NCBI RefSeq assembly: GCF_022968135.1
Contig: NZ_JALJRA010000011.1
Span: 62,001-126,000, forward strand
DNA: 64,000 nucleotides
Direction: 5' to 3'
DNA from: Pseudorhizobium tarimense
Lineage (GTDB): Bacteria; Pseudomonadota; Alphaproteobacteria; Rhizobiales; Rhizobiaceae
Each line of letters starts with the position of its first letter. Position 1 is the first letter of the stretch. The notes under the pieces are model-generated. The model was not told where the DNA came from. It saw nothing but the letters and a program-made list of their open reading frames with translations, and did not search any database. This document shows positions 26,655-34,807 of this stretch, piece by piece. A program made the translations under genes and the position numbers.

Positions 26655-27464
26655 ATGACATCTTTCGATTTCGCCTCACTCGAGGCTCGCGCCGAGGCCG
26701 CCATCGCTCTTGCCCGGCGGGTTGGGCGCGATGTTGCCGCGTTCCGCGCCGAAGCGCTGCCGCAAACGCTCGCGGTCGAGAACAAGGGCGTTCAGGACTT
26801 CGTCACGGTCGCCGACAAGCGAGCGGAAGAGGCAATCCGCACTGCGCTGATGCAGACTTTTCCGCAGGACGCGTTCATGGGAGAGGAGAGCGGCGGCCAA
26901 GTTGGCCGCGGGGGAACCTGGGTGGTGGATCCGATAGACGGAACCACCAACTTCATTCGGGGCTTTCGCCACTGGGGCGTTTCCATTGCCTTCGTCGCTG
27001 CGGGCGAGATCCAGATCGGTGTCATCTATGATGCTGCTCAGGACAAGGTGTTCCACGCCATCCGAGGCAACGGCGCCTTCAAGGATGGTCAACCGATCTC
27101 TGCGTCGCACGTGACCGATCCAAGCCGCGCGATCGCTATTTTGGGGCACTCCCGCCGAACGAAGTTCGAAGACTATCTCGCCGTCACCAGCACCCTCTAC
27201 GAGTGCGGGGTGGATTACCGGCGTATGGGTGCTGCAGCGATCGGGCTGGCGCGTGTGGCCGAAGGCGTATCCGACGTCTATTTCGAACGGCACCTGTCGC
27301 CCTGGGACATGCTTGCCGGGATCCTCATCGCGCGCGAGGCCGGGGCTCGGATCGCCACCGCGCCACTGGCCGAGATGATCGGCGGCGGTGGACCGGTCGT
27401 GGCTTGTGCGCCGGGACTGGTGCAGGCGCTCTCGTTCTTGTTCGATGCGGCAGGCTGCCGTTAG
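26655..27464 (+). CDS. Inositol monophosphatase family protein
   Basis: A 269-residue Mg-dependent phosphatase. It has the family motifs: Lys44 in ENKGVQDFV, GEES (76-79), DPIDGTTNF (92-100), and WD (217-218) in HLSPWDMLAG. Length is normal. The ATG directly follows the TAG of the GDPD-LacI gene, so the two are coupled. Family members act on inositol 1-phosphate, but also on fructose bisphosphate, 3'-phosphoadenosine 5'-phosphate, histidinol phosphate or glycerol phosphates. Its place after a phosphodiesterase fits the order phosphodiester, then phosphomonoester, then free polyol. The real substrate cannot be read from the sequence. Confidence 0.92.
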   Translation: MTSFDFASLEARAEAAIALARRVGRDVAAFRAEALPQTLAVENKGVQDFVTVADKRAEEAIRTALMQTFPQDAFMGEESGGQVGRGGTWVVDPIDGTTNFIRGFRHWGVSIAFVAAGEIQIGVIYDAAQDKVFHAIRGNGAFKDGQPISASHVTDPSRAIAILGHSRRTKFEDYLAVTSTLYECGVDYRRMGAAAIGLARVAEGVSDVYFERHLSPWDMLAGILIAREAGARIATAPLAEMIGGGGPVVACAPGLVQALSFLFDAAGCR

Positions 27465-27479
27465 ACTGAGGGCAAATAT

Positions 27480-28340
27480 TCAGGCTGCCATGGCAAGTCG
27501 CGCGTGCCAAGCCCGCTCGGTCCCCGGCGCCTGGTCTGTTGTCAGCTGGTCTGGCTTCAGCGCCAGCAGTTGGCTTACCGCGTCCCACTCGGCGTCGGAG
27601 AAGCCAGCCTCCGCATCGCGGAGGTTATAGGTCCAGGCATCGACCTTCTTCTTGTGCTGATGGCAGAGGGCGACGAGATCCAGACCCTGCTTTGCCGCAT
27701 CCAGCAGAAGCGGCCAGGCGAGATAGATCGTCTCCGGCTCGGACGGACCTTTGATGTCAGCCACCAAAGCTCGTTCGACGGCAGTCAGGCCGCTCTCACG
27801 AAACAGGTCGACGAGCTTGCCGGTCGGGTCGATCCCCCGACGAAGGTCCGGTACGCGCTTCTTGATCGCCAGGATGAGGTCCTGATCGTCGGCACTCACG
27901 ATCACATGCTTGCCGAGACCGTCGAAGTGCGTGGCGATGTGGTCGAGCCCACGTCCGCCTATCTGATCCAGCGTGTCCTTGATGTCAAACTGCAGCAGCG
28001 CCTCCGGGTGGGCCATAGGGAGCATCCCGGCGAGATCCTCGCTGAGGGAAACCTTCTCTCCTCCGATCTTCATGCGGAGATCACTCAGCTCGGCTGCCGT
28101 TGCCTGATGCACCGGCCCAGACCCTGTCGTTTCTCCCTCCAGGAGGTCGTCATGGAGCACCGCGAAGCCTCCGTCGGCCCTGACCCGAAGATCGAGTTCC
28201 ATCGAGGCTCCGAGGCGGAAGCCTTCCGCCATGATCCTGGAGGAGAACAAGGGATCGTCCAGCCGGCGACGGAGTCGGTGCCATTTGAGGCGAATCGTAT
28301 GGCCCTGGTGCGTGATTGCCAGACCGCTGAAGTCATTCAT
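27480..28340 (-). CDS. Glycerophosphodiester phosphodiesterase-like protein with altered HRG motif
   Basis: A 286-residue cytoplasmic protein, convergent with the phosphatase gene (15-base gap). It keeps much of the GDPD catalytic set: HR (21-22), ELD (48-50), HDD (63-65) and FDIK further on, but HRG is HRL and the usual ENT is not present (Asp-Asp-Pro in place). The C-terminal half has LKPDQLTTDQ, the typical closing strand. It may therefore act on a different phosphodiester or be a weak enzyme. It is the second GDPD-type gene beside the importer operon, although on the other strand. The ribosome-binding site at 28340 is weak; a downstream start would lose HR, so the long form is preferred. 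Confidence 0.82.
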   Translation of the reverse strand: MNDFSGLAITHQGHTIRLKWHRLRRRLDDPLFSSRIMAEGFRLGASMELDLRVRADGGFAVLHDDLLEGETTGSGPVHQATAAELSDLRMKIGGEKVSLSEDLAGMLPMAHPEALLQFDIKDTLDQIGGRGLDHIATHFDGLGKHVIVSADDQDLILAIKKRVPDLRRGIDPTGKLVDLFRESGLTAVERALVADIKGPSEPETIYLAWPLLLDAAKQGLDLVALCHQHKKKVDAWTYNLRDAEAGFSDAEWDAVSQLLALKPDQLTTDQAPGTERAWHARLAMAA

Positions 28341-28501
28341 GGGAAAGAACCTGTAGGAGGGGAGGGCAGTTATCGCTGCCGATGTTGCTATGTCTCCTAG
28401 GCAATGAACATGTCACTTTTGTAAAGTTCAAGGACATTCCGCGCTCTGTCCAGCCTTGCCATCGCGGTGAAACTGCCTGAAGAGGAAAGAACAGAAGGAG
28501 C

Positions 28502-29214
28502 ATGACGTGGACAGAGATCGCAACAGAGCCCTTACCTTTTCGAGCCCGCCCCGCACCCAAGCCTTGCGATCGCTGGAAGTGATGCGCTTTTCCCCGTTCA
28601 TCGCATCTACTGCGTCGGGCGCAACTTCGCCGGCCATGCCGTGGAGATGGGTCACGATCCGAATAAGGAGCCGCCGTTCTTCTTCCAGAAAAACCCGGAC
28701 AACCTCCTGCCGCAGGGTCAGAATTTCCCGTATCCAAGCGCTTCCAGTGACGTTCACCACGAAGTCGAGCTTGTCGTCGCTTTGCATGCGGGGGGGGCGG
28801 GACATTGCACCGGAGAAGGCACTGGACTGCGTCTTCGGTTATGCGATCGGCCTCGACATGACCCGGCGAGACCTTCAGGGCGAGGCGAAGAAGTTCGGTC
28901 GCCCCTGGGAAACAGGCAAGTCGTTCGAGGCCTCCGCGCCGTGTGGTCCCTTGCAGGCCGCGTCGGATATCGGCCATCCAACGGAAGGCGCCATCTGGCT
29001 CAAGGTCAATGGCGAAATCCGCCAGGGCGGTGACTTGAACCAGATGATCTGGAAGGTGCCGGACATGATCGGCTACCTGTCAGGGCTGTTCGAGCTTCGT
29101 GCGGGAGATCTGATTTTTGCAGGAACGCCGGCCGGGGTGGGTGCCGTCAAGCGAGGTGACGAGATGCACGGCCATGTCACATCCATCGGCGACATCCACT
29201 TCAAGGTGGCCTGA
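28502..29214 (+). pseudogene. Frameshifted fumarylacetoacetate hydrolase family gene
   Basis: Three frames must be joined to read one protein. From ATG 28502: WTEIATEPLPFRARPAP. After a shift near 28563: IAGSDALFPVHRIYCVGRNF, then MGHDPNKEPPFFFQKNPDNL. After a further shift in a G8 run (28790-28797): RDIAPEKALDCVFGYAIGLD through to the stop at 29212-29214. One G fewer in that run would restore the second junction. The order fits fumarylpyruvate/fumarylacetoacetate hydrolases. Two lesions make a functional product unlikely, unless the reference has homopolymer errors. It is isolated between the GDPD gene and the cytochrome oxidase genes. Confidence 0.85.
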
Positions 29215-29226
29215 GAAGCCAGTCCT

Positions 29227-29577
29227 TCAGGTGCCGCAAAGGCTCAGCCAAGCAACACCACCGAAGGTGAAGGGCGTTGCCACGAGGGCAGCTATCCAGA
29301 TGTAACCGGAGACTTCCCTGACGAAGCTTCCTGTATCGTCCGCCTGCGGAGCATAATGCTTGCGTTTTCTTGCCCTGAGGAACGTGTAGCCGAGCGCGAG
29401 AAACGAGAGCACGAAGACCGCGATCAGGATCAGGCGCACCCATGGGTATTCGCCGTTTGCGGACAGGTTATCCCCGGCTAGATGGCAGCCGGTTGCCTGT
29501 ACCCCGTAGAGCAGCAGAAAGATCACGCTCCACAGGACGAAGCCGGAGATGATCGCAAGGAGTGGCGTCGCTCTCAT
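29227..29577 (-). CDS. Small membrane protein in cytochrome oxidase operon
   Basis: A 116-residue protein with three hydrophobic segments (about residues 6-26, 45-65 and 88-112) and a basic cytoplasmic stretch LRARKRKHY between the second and third. The ATG overlaps the stop of the fused oxidase subunit gene by a TGA/ATG junction, so translation is probably coupled. I do not recognise a named family. Position and size suggest an accessory or subunit IV-like component of this oxidase, without direct proof. Two Cys in the first loop region and none in a metal motif. Confidence 0.75.
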   Translation of the reverse strand: MRATPLLAIISGFVLWSVIFLLLYGVQATGCHLAGDNLSANGEYPWVRLILIAVFVLSFLALGYTFLRARKRKHYAPQADDTGSFVREVSGYIWIAALVATPFTFGGVAWLSLCGT

Positions 29578-32087
29578 TGGCTCACCTCTTTAACGAGGCT
29601 TGTCAGCACGAATGGAAAAGCCGCGGCGGTTATGCCGGTTGCCGCGCTGAAGGCGTGCCAGAGCGAACCGAGACGAAGATCAAGGCTGCGCCGCCTCGAC
29701 ACGAAGCCACCGCGGACGCGCCAGATCCCATAGACCGCAAAAACGAAACCCATCAGAGCATGAAGGGCGGCATAGGCGAAGACGACGAATATGCTCGCCG
29801 CTGCCGCGTGACGACGCGGATCGGGGACTGCCGTCAGCGCCAGCCAGGCCAGAAGGGCAACCGTAACGAGATGCCCCGCCGCGGCGACGATCAACCATAG
29901 GGTCGAAGCGGGTCGAGCGACGACGGATCGACAGCCGGCCAAGGCGGAAGCCGCCGATGCCATTGCTGCGATCGCTGGGCCAACAATGCTCATCTCGATG
30001 AGAGTCGTCGGGGGCCAGTTGGGTGCCGAGACCCAGAGGAAGAGCGCCCCGAAACACAGCGAGACATAGGCCGTCGCGTCGGCCGTCAGTGCAAATACAA
30101 GCGCCCACCAGGACGGTGGCCGCTCCGCCTCCATGTGTGGCGGCAGTTCCAGTCCGTGACCGACAGGAAGCTTCTCCAGATCCTTCGGCTCTGCTGTATC
30201 CCTGCTCCACAGAAAGAAGAGGAAGATCACCAAGGCAAAGGCGAATGGCGTGGCCCAGTAGAGCTTGAACAGCAGAGACAGAAAAAAGCAGCCGGTGGCG
30301 GCAGCACTCCAGAGGGGCAGAAAGGTCTGCCGCGGCAAACGCACCACGTGCTCCGGGGCGCCGGAGACCATGTCGACAGCAAGCAGCTCCATGCGCCCGT
30401 CACGCGGGAAGCCAAGCAGTCCCTTGCCTCCCGCCAGTTCCGGTCCCACCACATCAGGATCGAGCATGTCGGCGCGGCGGTCAATCACCGGCAGCGACGC
30501 AAAATTGTAGGAAGGCGGCGGTGTTGGCATTGCCCATTCGAGGGTTCCCGCTTTCCAGGGGTTACGGACATAGAGGCGGCCGAAGCGAAAGAGCAGAATG
30601 AAGTCGAGCGCGACGAGGGCGAAGCCCATCGTCATGACGAAGCTGCCGGCGGAGGAGATGAAGTTGAGGGACTCCCATCCCGTGTCCGGTGGGTACTCGT
30701 AGACTCGACGAGGCATGCCGCGCAGGCCGGTCAGGTGCATCATGAAGAAGGTGACGTTGAAGCCGATGAAGATCATCCAGAACGCGGCTGGCGACAGGTG
30801 CTGCACCGGCTGGCGCCCGGTAATGTGTGGCAGCCAGTAATAAGCGGCCGCCAGCATGGGAAAGACGAATCCGCCGACCAGCACGTAGTGCAGATGCGCG
30901 ACAACGAAGTGTGTGTCGTGGGCCTGCCAGTCGAAGGGCACCATCGCCAGCATCACGCCTGTCAGGCCGCCGATGACGAACACGAAGAAGAAGCCGAAGA
31001 TGTGCAGCATCGGGACCGAGAAGCGCGGTCTTCCATGGCTGATGGTCGCGAGCCAGGCGAAGATCTGTATGGCCGTCGGTACCGCGACGAGCGCGCTTGC
31101 AGCCGAGAAGAAGGAAAGTGCCACATGCGGAATGCCGACCGTGTACATGTGGTGGACCCACAGGCCGAAGGAGAGGAATGCCATCGATACGAGCGCTGCG
31201 ACAATGATGCGGTAGCCGGCAAGTGGGGCTCCGGCGAATACGGGCAAGATTGTCGAGATCGCGCCGGCGGCCGGAAGGAAGATGATGTAGACCTCCGGAT
31301 GGCCGAAGAGCCAGAAAAGGTGCTGCCACAACAGCGGGTCGCCACCCCTCGTGGGATCGAAGAAAGGTAGATCGAACGCCCGCTCCACCTCCAGCAGAAC
31401 CGAGCCCATGATGAGCGGCGGGAAGCCGATCAGCATCATCGTGGCGACCACAAGCATGTACCATGCGAAGATCGGCATCCTGTCGAGGGACATACCGGAG
31501 GCGCGCAGTTTGAGGATGCTCACCATGATTTCGACGGCTGCGGAAAGCGCGGAGATCTCGACGAAGGTGATGCCGAGCAGCCAGACGTCGGAATTGATGC
31601 CGCGAGAATAGGTACCCGACGAAAGCGGCGTGTACATGAACCAGCCTGCGTCCGGCGCAACACCGGCGAGCAGCGCAACTATCAACATACTCCCGCCGAA
31701 CAGGTAGCACCAGTAGCCGTAGGCGGTCAGCCGCGGAAAGGCGAGGTCGCGCGTGCCCAGCAGCTTCGGCAGGAGATAGATCGCAACGCCCTCGGCAAAA
31801 GGGATCGCGAACAGGAACATCATGATGGTCCCGTGCATGGTGAAGACCTGCGCATATTCCTCGGCATCCATGAAGGCGCTTTCGGAGGACGCGAGTTGGG
31901 TGCGGATCAGCATGGCCAGCAGACCGCCAATGGCAAAGAACATGAGAGCCGTCAGCATGAAGCGGCGGCCGACGATGTTGTGGTTTACCGCGGCCAGGCG
32001 CCCGATGCCGGGCTTCGTTCCCCAGATCTCGTCCAGTGCGTGGTGCAGGGTGATCGGGGAGGTGAGTTCGTCGCGTTGTTGTGTCAT
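29574..32087 (-). CDS. Cytochrome c oxidase subunit I and III fusion
   Basis: An 837-residue membrane protein combining subunit I (~1-590) with a subunit III-like part (~620-837). Subunit I has all heme-copper ligands: FTMHGTIMMF (heme His), GHPEVYIIFLP (CuB His and the cross-linking Tyr), WVHHMYTVG (CuB His pair) and HFVVAHLHYVLVGG (heme ligands). HPEVY marks an A-type enzyme. The C-terminal part has about five helices and the shortened subunit III form seen in CoxN/CoxP-type oxidases. ATG 32087 overlaps the coxB stop by four bases; a longer frame to 32660 would cover the whole of coxB and is rejected. The terminal oxidase passes electrons from cytochrome c to oxygen and pumps protons. Confidence 0.93.
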   Translation of the reverse strand: MTQQRDELTSPITLHHALDEIWGTKPGIGRLAAVNHNIVGRRFMLTALMFFAIGGLLAMLIRTQLASSESAFMDAEEYAQVFTMHGTIMMFLFAIPFAEGVAIYLLPKLLGTRDLAFPRLTAYGYWCYLFGGSMLIVALLAGVAPDAGWFMYTPLSSGTYSRGINSDVWLLGITFVEISALSAAVEIMVSILKLRASGMSLDRMPIFAWYMLVVATMMLIGFPPLIMGSVLLEVERAFDLPFFDPTRGGDPLLWQHLFWLFGHPEVYIIFLPAAGAISTILPVFAGAPLAGYRIIVAALVSMAFLSFGLWVHHMYTVGIPHVALSFFSAASALVAVPTAIQIFAWLATISHGRPRFSVPMLHIFGFFFVFVIGGLTGVMLAMVPFDWQAHDTHFVVAHLHYVLVGGFVFPMLAAAYYWLPHITGRQPVQHLSPAAFWMIFIGFNVTFFMMHLTGLRGMPRRVYEYPPDTGWESLNFISSAGSFVMTMGFALVALDFILLFRFGRLYVRNPWKAGTLEWAMPTPPPSYNFASLPVIDRRADMLDPDVVGPELAGGKGLLGFPRDGRMELLAVDMVSGAPEHVVRLPRQTFLPLWSAAATGCFFLSLLFKLYWATPFAFALVIFLFFLWSRDTAEPKDLEKLPVGHGLELPPHMEAERPPSWWALVFALTADATAYVSLCFGALFLWVSAPNWPPTTLIEMSIVGPAIAAMASAASALAGCRSVVARPASTLWLIVAAAGHLVTVALLAWLALTAVPDPRRHAAAASIFVVFAYAALHALMGFVFAVYGIWRVRGGFVSRRRSLDLRLGSLWHAFSAATGITAAAFPFVLTSLVKEVSQ

Positions 32088-32758
32088 TCGGTTTCCTCGA
32101 GGCCGAGTGCCGCAGCGTAGTCTTCGTCCGCATGCGCGCGGACCTCGAACCTCATTCCGGTATGTCCGACGCCGCAGTATTCGGAACACTGGCCGCCATA
32201 GCGACCGGGCTTGTCGGCGCGCAGTCGCAGAAAGGTCGTGTGACCCGGGATGGCATCTATCTTGCCGGCGAGGCGGGGGATCCAGAAGCTGTGGATGACG
32301 TCGTCGCTTTCCACCGCAACTTCGACGGTGCGGCCGACGGGAATGTGGAGAACGCCGACCGTGAGCGGCGTGCCGGAGACATCGGGATAACGGAACTGCC
32401 ACTGCCATCGCGTGCCTGTTGCTTCGACGCGTGCCAGATCGGGAGAGAGTGCTCCCGCCCCGCGCAACAGGTATTCGCCCTGCCAAAACGCGTAGAAGGT
32501 GAGGATCAGAAGAAGGGGTATCGGCAGGCCCAAGCCGCCGGCCAGGATCCACGACCTCGGGGAAATGCGCCGGCCGAACTCCGGCTTGACGATCAAGAGC
32601 AGGAAAAGCCCGACGACCAGCAGGAACAGCAGCACGGAGGCGCCCAGCATGACCCACCACAACCGTGCGATGGAGGCGGCCGAGGGACCGGCTGGATCGA
32701 GTGCGGAGAGGTCACCCGTGCAGCCTGAGACAACCGCCGCTGCGACGCCCGGCATCAT
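32084..32758 (-). CDS. Cytochrome c oxidase subunit II
   Basis: A 224-residue subunit II, probably a lipoprotein: from ATG 32758 (MMPGVAAAVVSGC) a short hydrophobic stretch ends in a lipobox-like VSGC. Two membrane helices follow (~35-60 and ~75-100), then a periplasmic cupredoxin domain with the CuA motif CSEYCGVGHTGM and aromatic electron-entry patch TRWQWQFRYP. There is no fused cytochrome c domain. The start is the first ATG inside the region free of the divergent neighbour at 32813, but its ribosome-binding site is poor, so the exact start is uncertain. First gene of the oxidase operon. Confidence 0.88.
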   Translation of the reverse strand: MMPGVAAAVVSGCTGDLSALDPAGPSAASIARLWWVMLGASVLLFLLVVGLFLLLIVKPEFGRRISPRSWILAGGLGLPIPLLLILTFYAFWQGEYLLRGAGALSPDLARVEATGTRWQWQFRYPDVSGTPLTVGVLHIPVGRTVEVAVESDDVIHSFWIPRLAGKIDAIPGHTTFLRLRADKPGRYGGQCSEYCGVGHTGMRFEVRAHADEDYAAALGLEETE

Positions 32759-32812
32759 TCGCGGGAACCAGCGCCGACATTGCCGGATTAAGGCGGAGAA
32801 GGGAGCCGAAGA

Positions 32813-33313
32813 ATGAGTACTGCGGAAGAAACTGAAAATCCCGTCATCTCGAAGGTCAAAGAGAAGGACGTCACTTCGGCCGTTGCTGTGGCCGGTCATC
32901 CCTTGCATGCGATGACCGTTCACTTTCCGATCGCGCTGGTCTTCGTGACCTTTGCGATCGATGTCATCTACTGGTGGTCGGCCGATCCGTTCTGGCTGAG
33001 GGCTGGCGTATGGTCCTCGGGCGGGGCCTTCTTCATGGGCGCCGCGGCTGGGGCTGTGGGAACAGCCGAACTGCTCATGGTGGCCGGAATTCGAGGGCGT
33101 GTCGCGAGCTGGGCGCATGCCGTCGCGGCGATGATGCTGATCGCAGTTGCCGGACTGAACTGGGGTTTGCGCGTCACCGATGCTGCCGAGATCCTGCCGC
33201 ATGGGTTGCTCGTTTCGGCCCTTGCCGCCGTTCTCGCGGGGATGGCAGGGTGGCACGGTGGGAAGCTTATTTTCCATCATGGCATCGGCCTCATGGTATC
33301 GCCCAAGGACTGA
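32813..33313 (+). CDS. DUF2231 membrane protein
   Basis: A 166-residue membrane protein with the DUF2231 opening GHPLHAMTVHFPIALVFV and four hydrophobic segments; conserved His residues (GHPLH, VHFP, WAHA) could bind metal or heme. Function is not established for the family, which often lies near cytochrome or copper genes, as here. It is divergent from coxB with 54 bases between the start codons, so the two may share a promoter region. Its 3' end overlaps the convergent CopD-like gene by 23 bases. Confidence 0.87.
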   Translation: MSTAEETENPVISKVKEKDVTSAVAVAGHPLHAMTVHFPIALVFVTFAIDVIYWWSADPFWLRAGVWSSGGAFFMGAAAGAVGTAELLMVAGIRGRVASWAHAVAAMMLIAVAGLNWGLRVTDAAEILPHGLLVSALAAVLAGMAGWHGGKLIFHHGIGLMVSPKD

Positions 33314-33791
33314 TGGATTGCGCGAGGCGCCGCAAGGCGCCGGGCTCGAAGAGGTCCTGGGCGAACTGCGCGCTGATTGTCGGCTTGGCCAGGACTACGA
33401 AGAGTATGGTGAGCACGACACCACCGGTGAGGGCCGTGGTGAAGATGAAGCGCCAGACAGGATAGATCTCCCCCTCGCGGAACAGTCGGATGATCACGAG
33501 ACCGGTCAGCACGTGCAGGATCACGAGTAGGGCTACAAAGAATAGTTTGACGGAGAACCATCCGGCAAAAGTCTGCTGACCGAAGATCAGAAGGATTCCG
33601 CTCGCAACAGCCAGGAAGGCGGCGGGCGATATGATGGTGACATAGGCAAACCGCACCATCATCTGCAGCCGGTAGAGGGCCTCCTTGTCCTTCACATGCG
33701 CACGCTGCACGTAGAGGCCGGGCAGACTGACGAGGCCACCAGCCCAGATTGAGATAGCAGCGATGTGAATGAACTTCAGGACAAGGATCAT
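33291..33791 (-). CDS. CopD-like integral membrane protein
   Basis: A 166-residue protein with four membrane helices. The first helix carries the CopD/HemJ-like pattern LKFIHIAAISIWAGGLVSLP with a conserved His, and the third stretch holds FSVKLFFVALLVILHVLTGL with another. Such proteins bind heme or copper in some families. It converges on the DUF2231 gene and overlaps its end. Both lie beside the oxidase genes, which supports a role in redox or metal handling, but the exact activity is unknown. The 293-base gap beyond its start (33792-34084) has no gene I can support and holds the upstream region of the DUF992 gene. Confidence 0.82.
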   Translation of the reverse strand: MILVLKFIHIAAISIWAGGLVSLPGLYVQRAHVKDKEALYRLQMMVRFAYVTIISPAAFLAVASGILLIFGQQTFAGWFSVKLFFVALLVILHVLTGLVIIRLFREGEIYPVWRFIFTTALTGGVVLTILFVVLAKPTISAQFAQDLFEPGALRRLAQSISPWAIP

Positions 33792-34084
33792 GAAGTCTCT
33801 CGCGCGGAGCGAGGCGTCGTTGCGTCATTCATGGTGCCCCACTTTTGAGTTTCCCGGTGCCGTTGTCTGGGGGCACTTAGGGCAGTGGCGGAACCCTTCT
33901 AGTCACAACAATGGGAGAATTGGCAGGCTCGACCTGCCATGCCGCAAGCCGGGAGGTTGAAACAGAGCTTAACGAACTGTTACCCGACGCAAGCGGATCA
34001 TTTTTCGATCACATTCGTTCTCTTCAACTGAATACGCAGCCGTCGCCTCAAGACGACGCGTAGAAATTTCAGAAGGAGTTTGAG

Positions 34085-34618
34085 ATGAAGACCATCCTCG
34101 CGCTAAGCCTTTCCGCCTCTGCCGCTGCATTTTCGGCCGCGCCAACTGCTATTGCTGCCGACGCCGTTCGCTACCAGGAGCCTGTGCCGACCTATCAGGA
34201 GATGGATGCCCGCAATGGCGTGAAAATTGGCTATCTGACGTGCGACATCGGCGGTGGCGTCGGCTATGTGCTCGGCTCTGCCAAGGAAGTTAGCTGCGTC
34301 TTCACATCCACGGACGCCGACCGCCACGACGCTTATGTCGGCACCATCCGCAAGATGGGCATTGATCTCGGCTTCACGACACGCGGCAAGATGGTCTGGG
34401 CCGTCTTCGCACCGACCGCGGGTTACCACACCGGCTCGCTGGGTGGCCTCTATCAGGGTGCAACTGCCGAGGCGACCGTCGGTGCCGGGATCGGCGCAAA
34501 CATCCTGGTTGGCGGCACGGCCGGCTCCATTCATCTGCAGACGGTCAGCGTGCAAGGCCAGCTTGGTCTAAACGTTGCTGCCACCGGCACGTCGATGACA
34601 CTGACGCCAGTTAGCTGA
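34085..34618 (+). CDS. DUF992 secreted protein
   Basis: A 177-residue exported protein. Signal peptide about residues 1-24 (MKTILALSLSASAAAFSAAP, cleaved at AIAA). The mature part has the DUF992 pattern: VKIGYLTCDIGGGVGYVLGS, VSCVFTSTD, YVGTIRKMGIDLGFTTRG, VWAVFAPTAGYHTGSLGGLY and a Gly/Ala-rich beta C-terminus. The family is found mainly in rhizobia and relatives and has no known function. A GAAGGAG ribosome-binding site precedes ATG 34085 and a clear terminator follows, so it is a single-gene unit. Confidence 0.92.
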   Translation: MKTILALSLSASAAAFSAAPTAIAADAVRYQEPVPTYQEMDARNGVKIGYLTCDIGGGVGYVLGSAKEVSCVFTSTDADRHDAYVGTIRKMGIDLGFTTRGKMVWAVFAPTAGYHTGSLGGLYQGATAEATVGAGIGANILVGGTAGSIHLQTVSVQGQLGLNVAATGTSMTLTPVS

Positions 34619-34641
34619 TCATCCGCTTCTGCCTAAGCCTT

Positions 34642-34669
34642 GGGACGGCCTCTCCACGAGGGCCGTCCC
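34642..34669 (+). terminator. Terminator after the DUF992 gene
   Basis: Perfect 9-bp stem GGGACGGCC / GGCCGTCCC with a 10-base loop, followed by ATTTCTCATT. It lies 23 bases after the stop codon. The hairpin is strong and the short T-rich tail fits an intrinsic terminator. Confidence 0.75.
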
Positions 34670-34807
34670 ATTTCTCATTCGCAGTCACGCTTTGCCGGAC
34701 TGATCATTTTCTCCGGGACCACGCAAAGCCTGGCTTGGTTCGGGTTGAGTCTCCCGCTGATCCGGGGTATTCGCCCCCCTCTGACAAGACAGCGCAGAGG
34801 TTGAGGC

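Noticed and set aside
30135..31370. Long (+) strand frame of 411 codons
   Set aside because: Antisense to the oxidase subunit I coding region, whose heme-copper motifs are intact; the frame encodes an extremely His/Glu/Asp-rich text typical of mirror translation.
32088..32660. N-terminal extension of the fused oxidase gene to 32660
   Set aside because: It would cover most of coxB in another frame. The ATG at 32087 with a TGA/ATG overlap and a normal subunit I N-terminus is far more plausible.
34678..34807. Possible riboswitch or leader upstream of nspC
   Set aside because: The leader has GC-rich short pairings but nothing matching a known polyamine or SAM-type riboswitch pattern that I could verify by reading.
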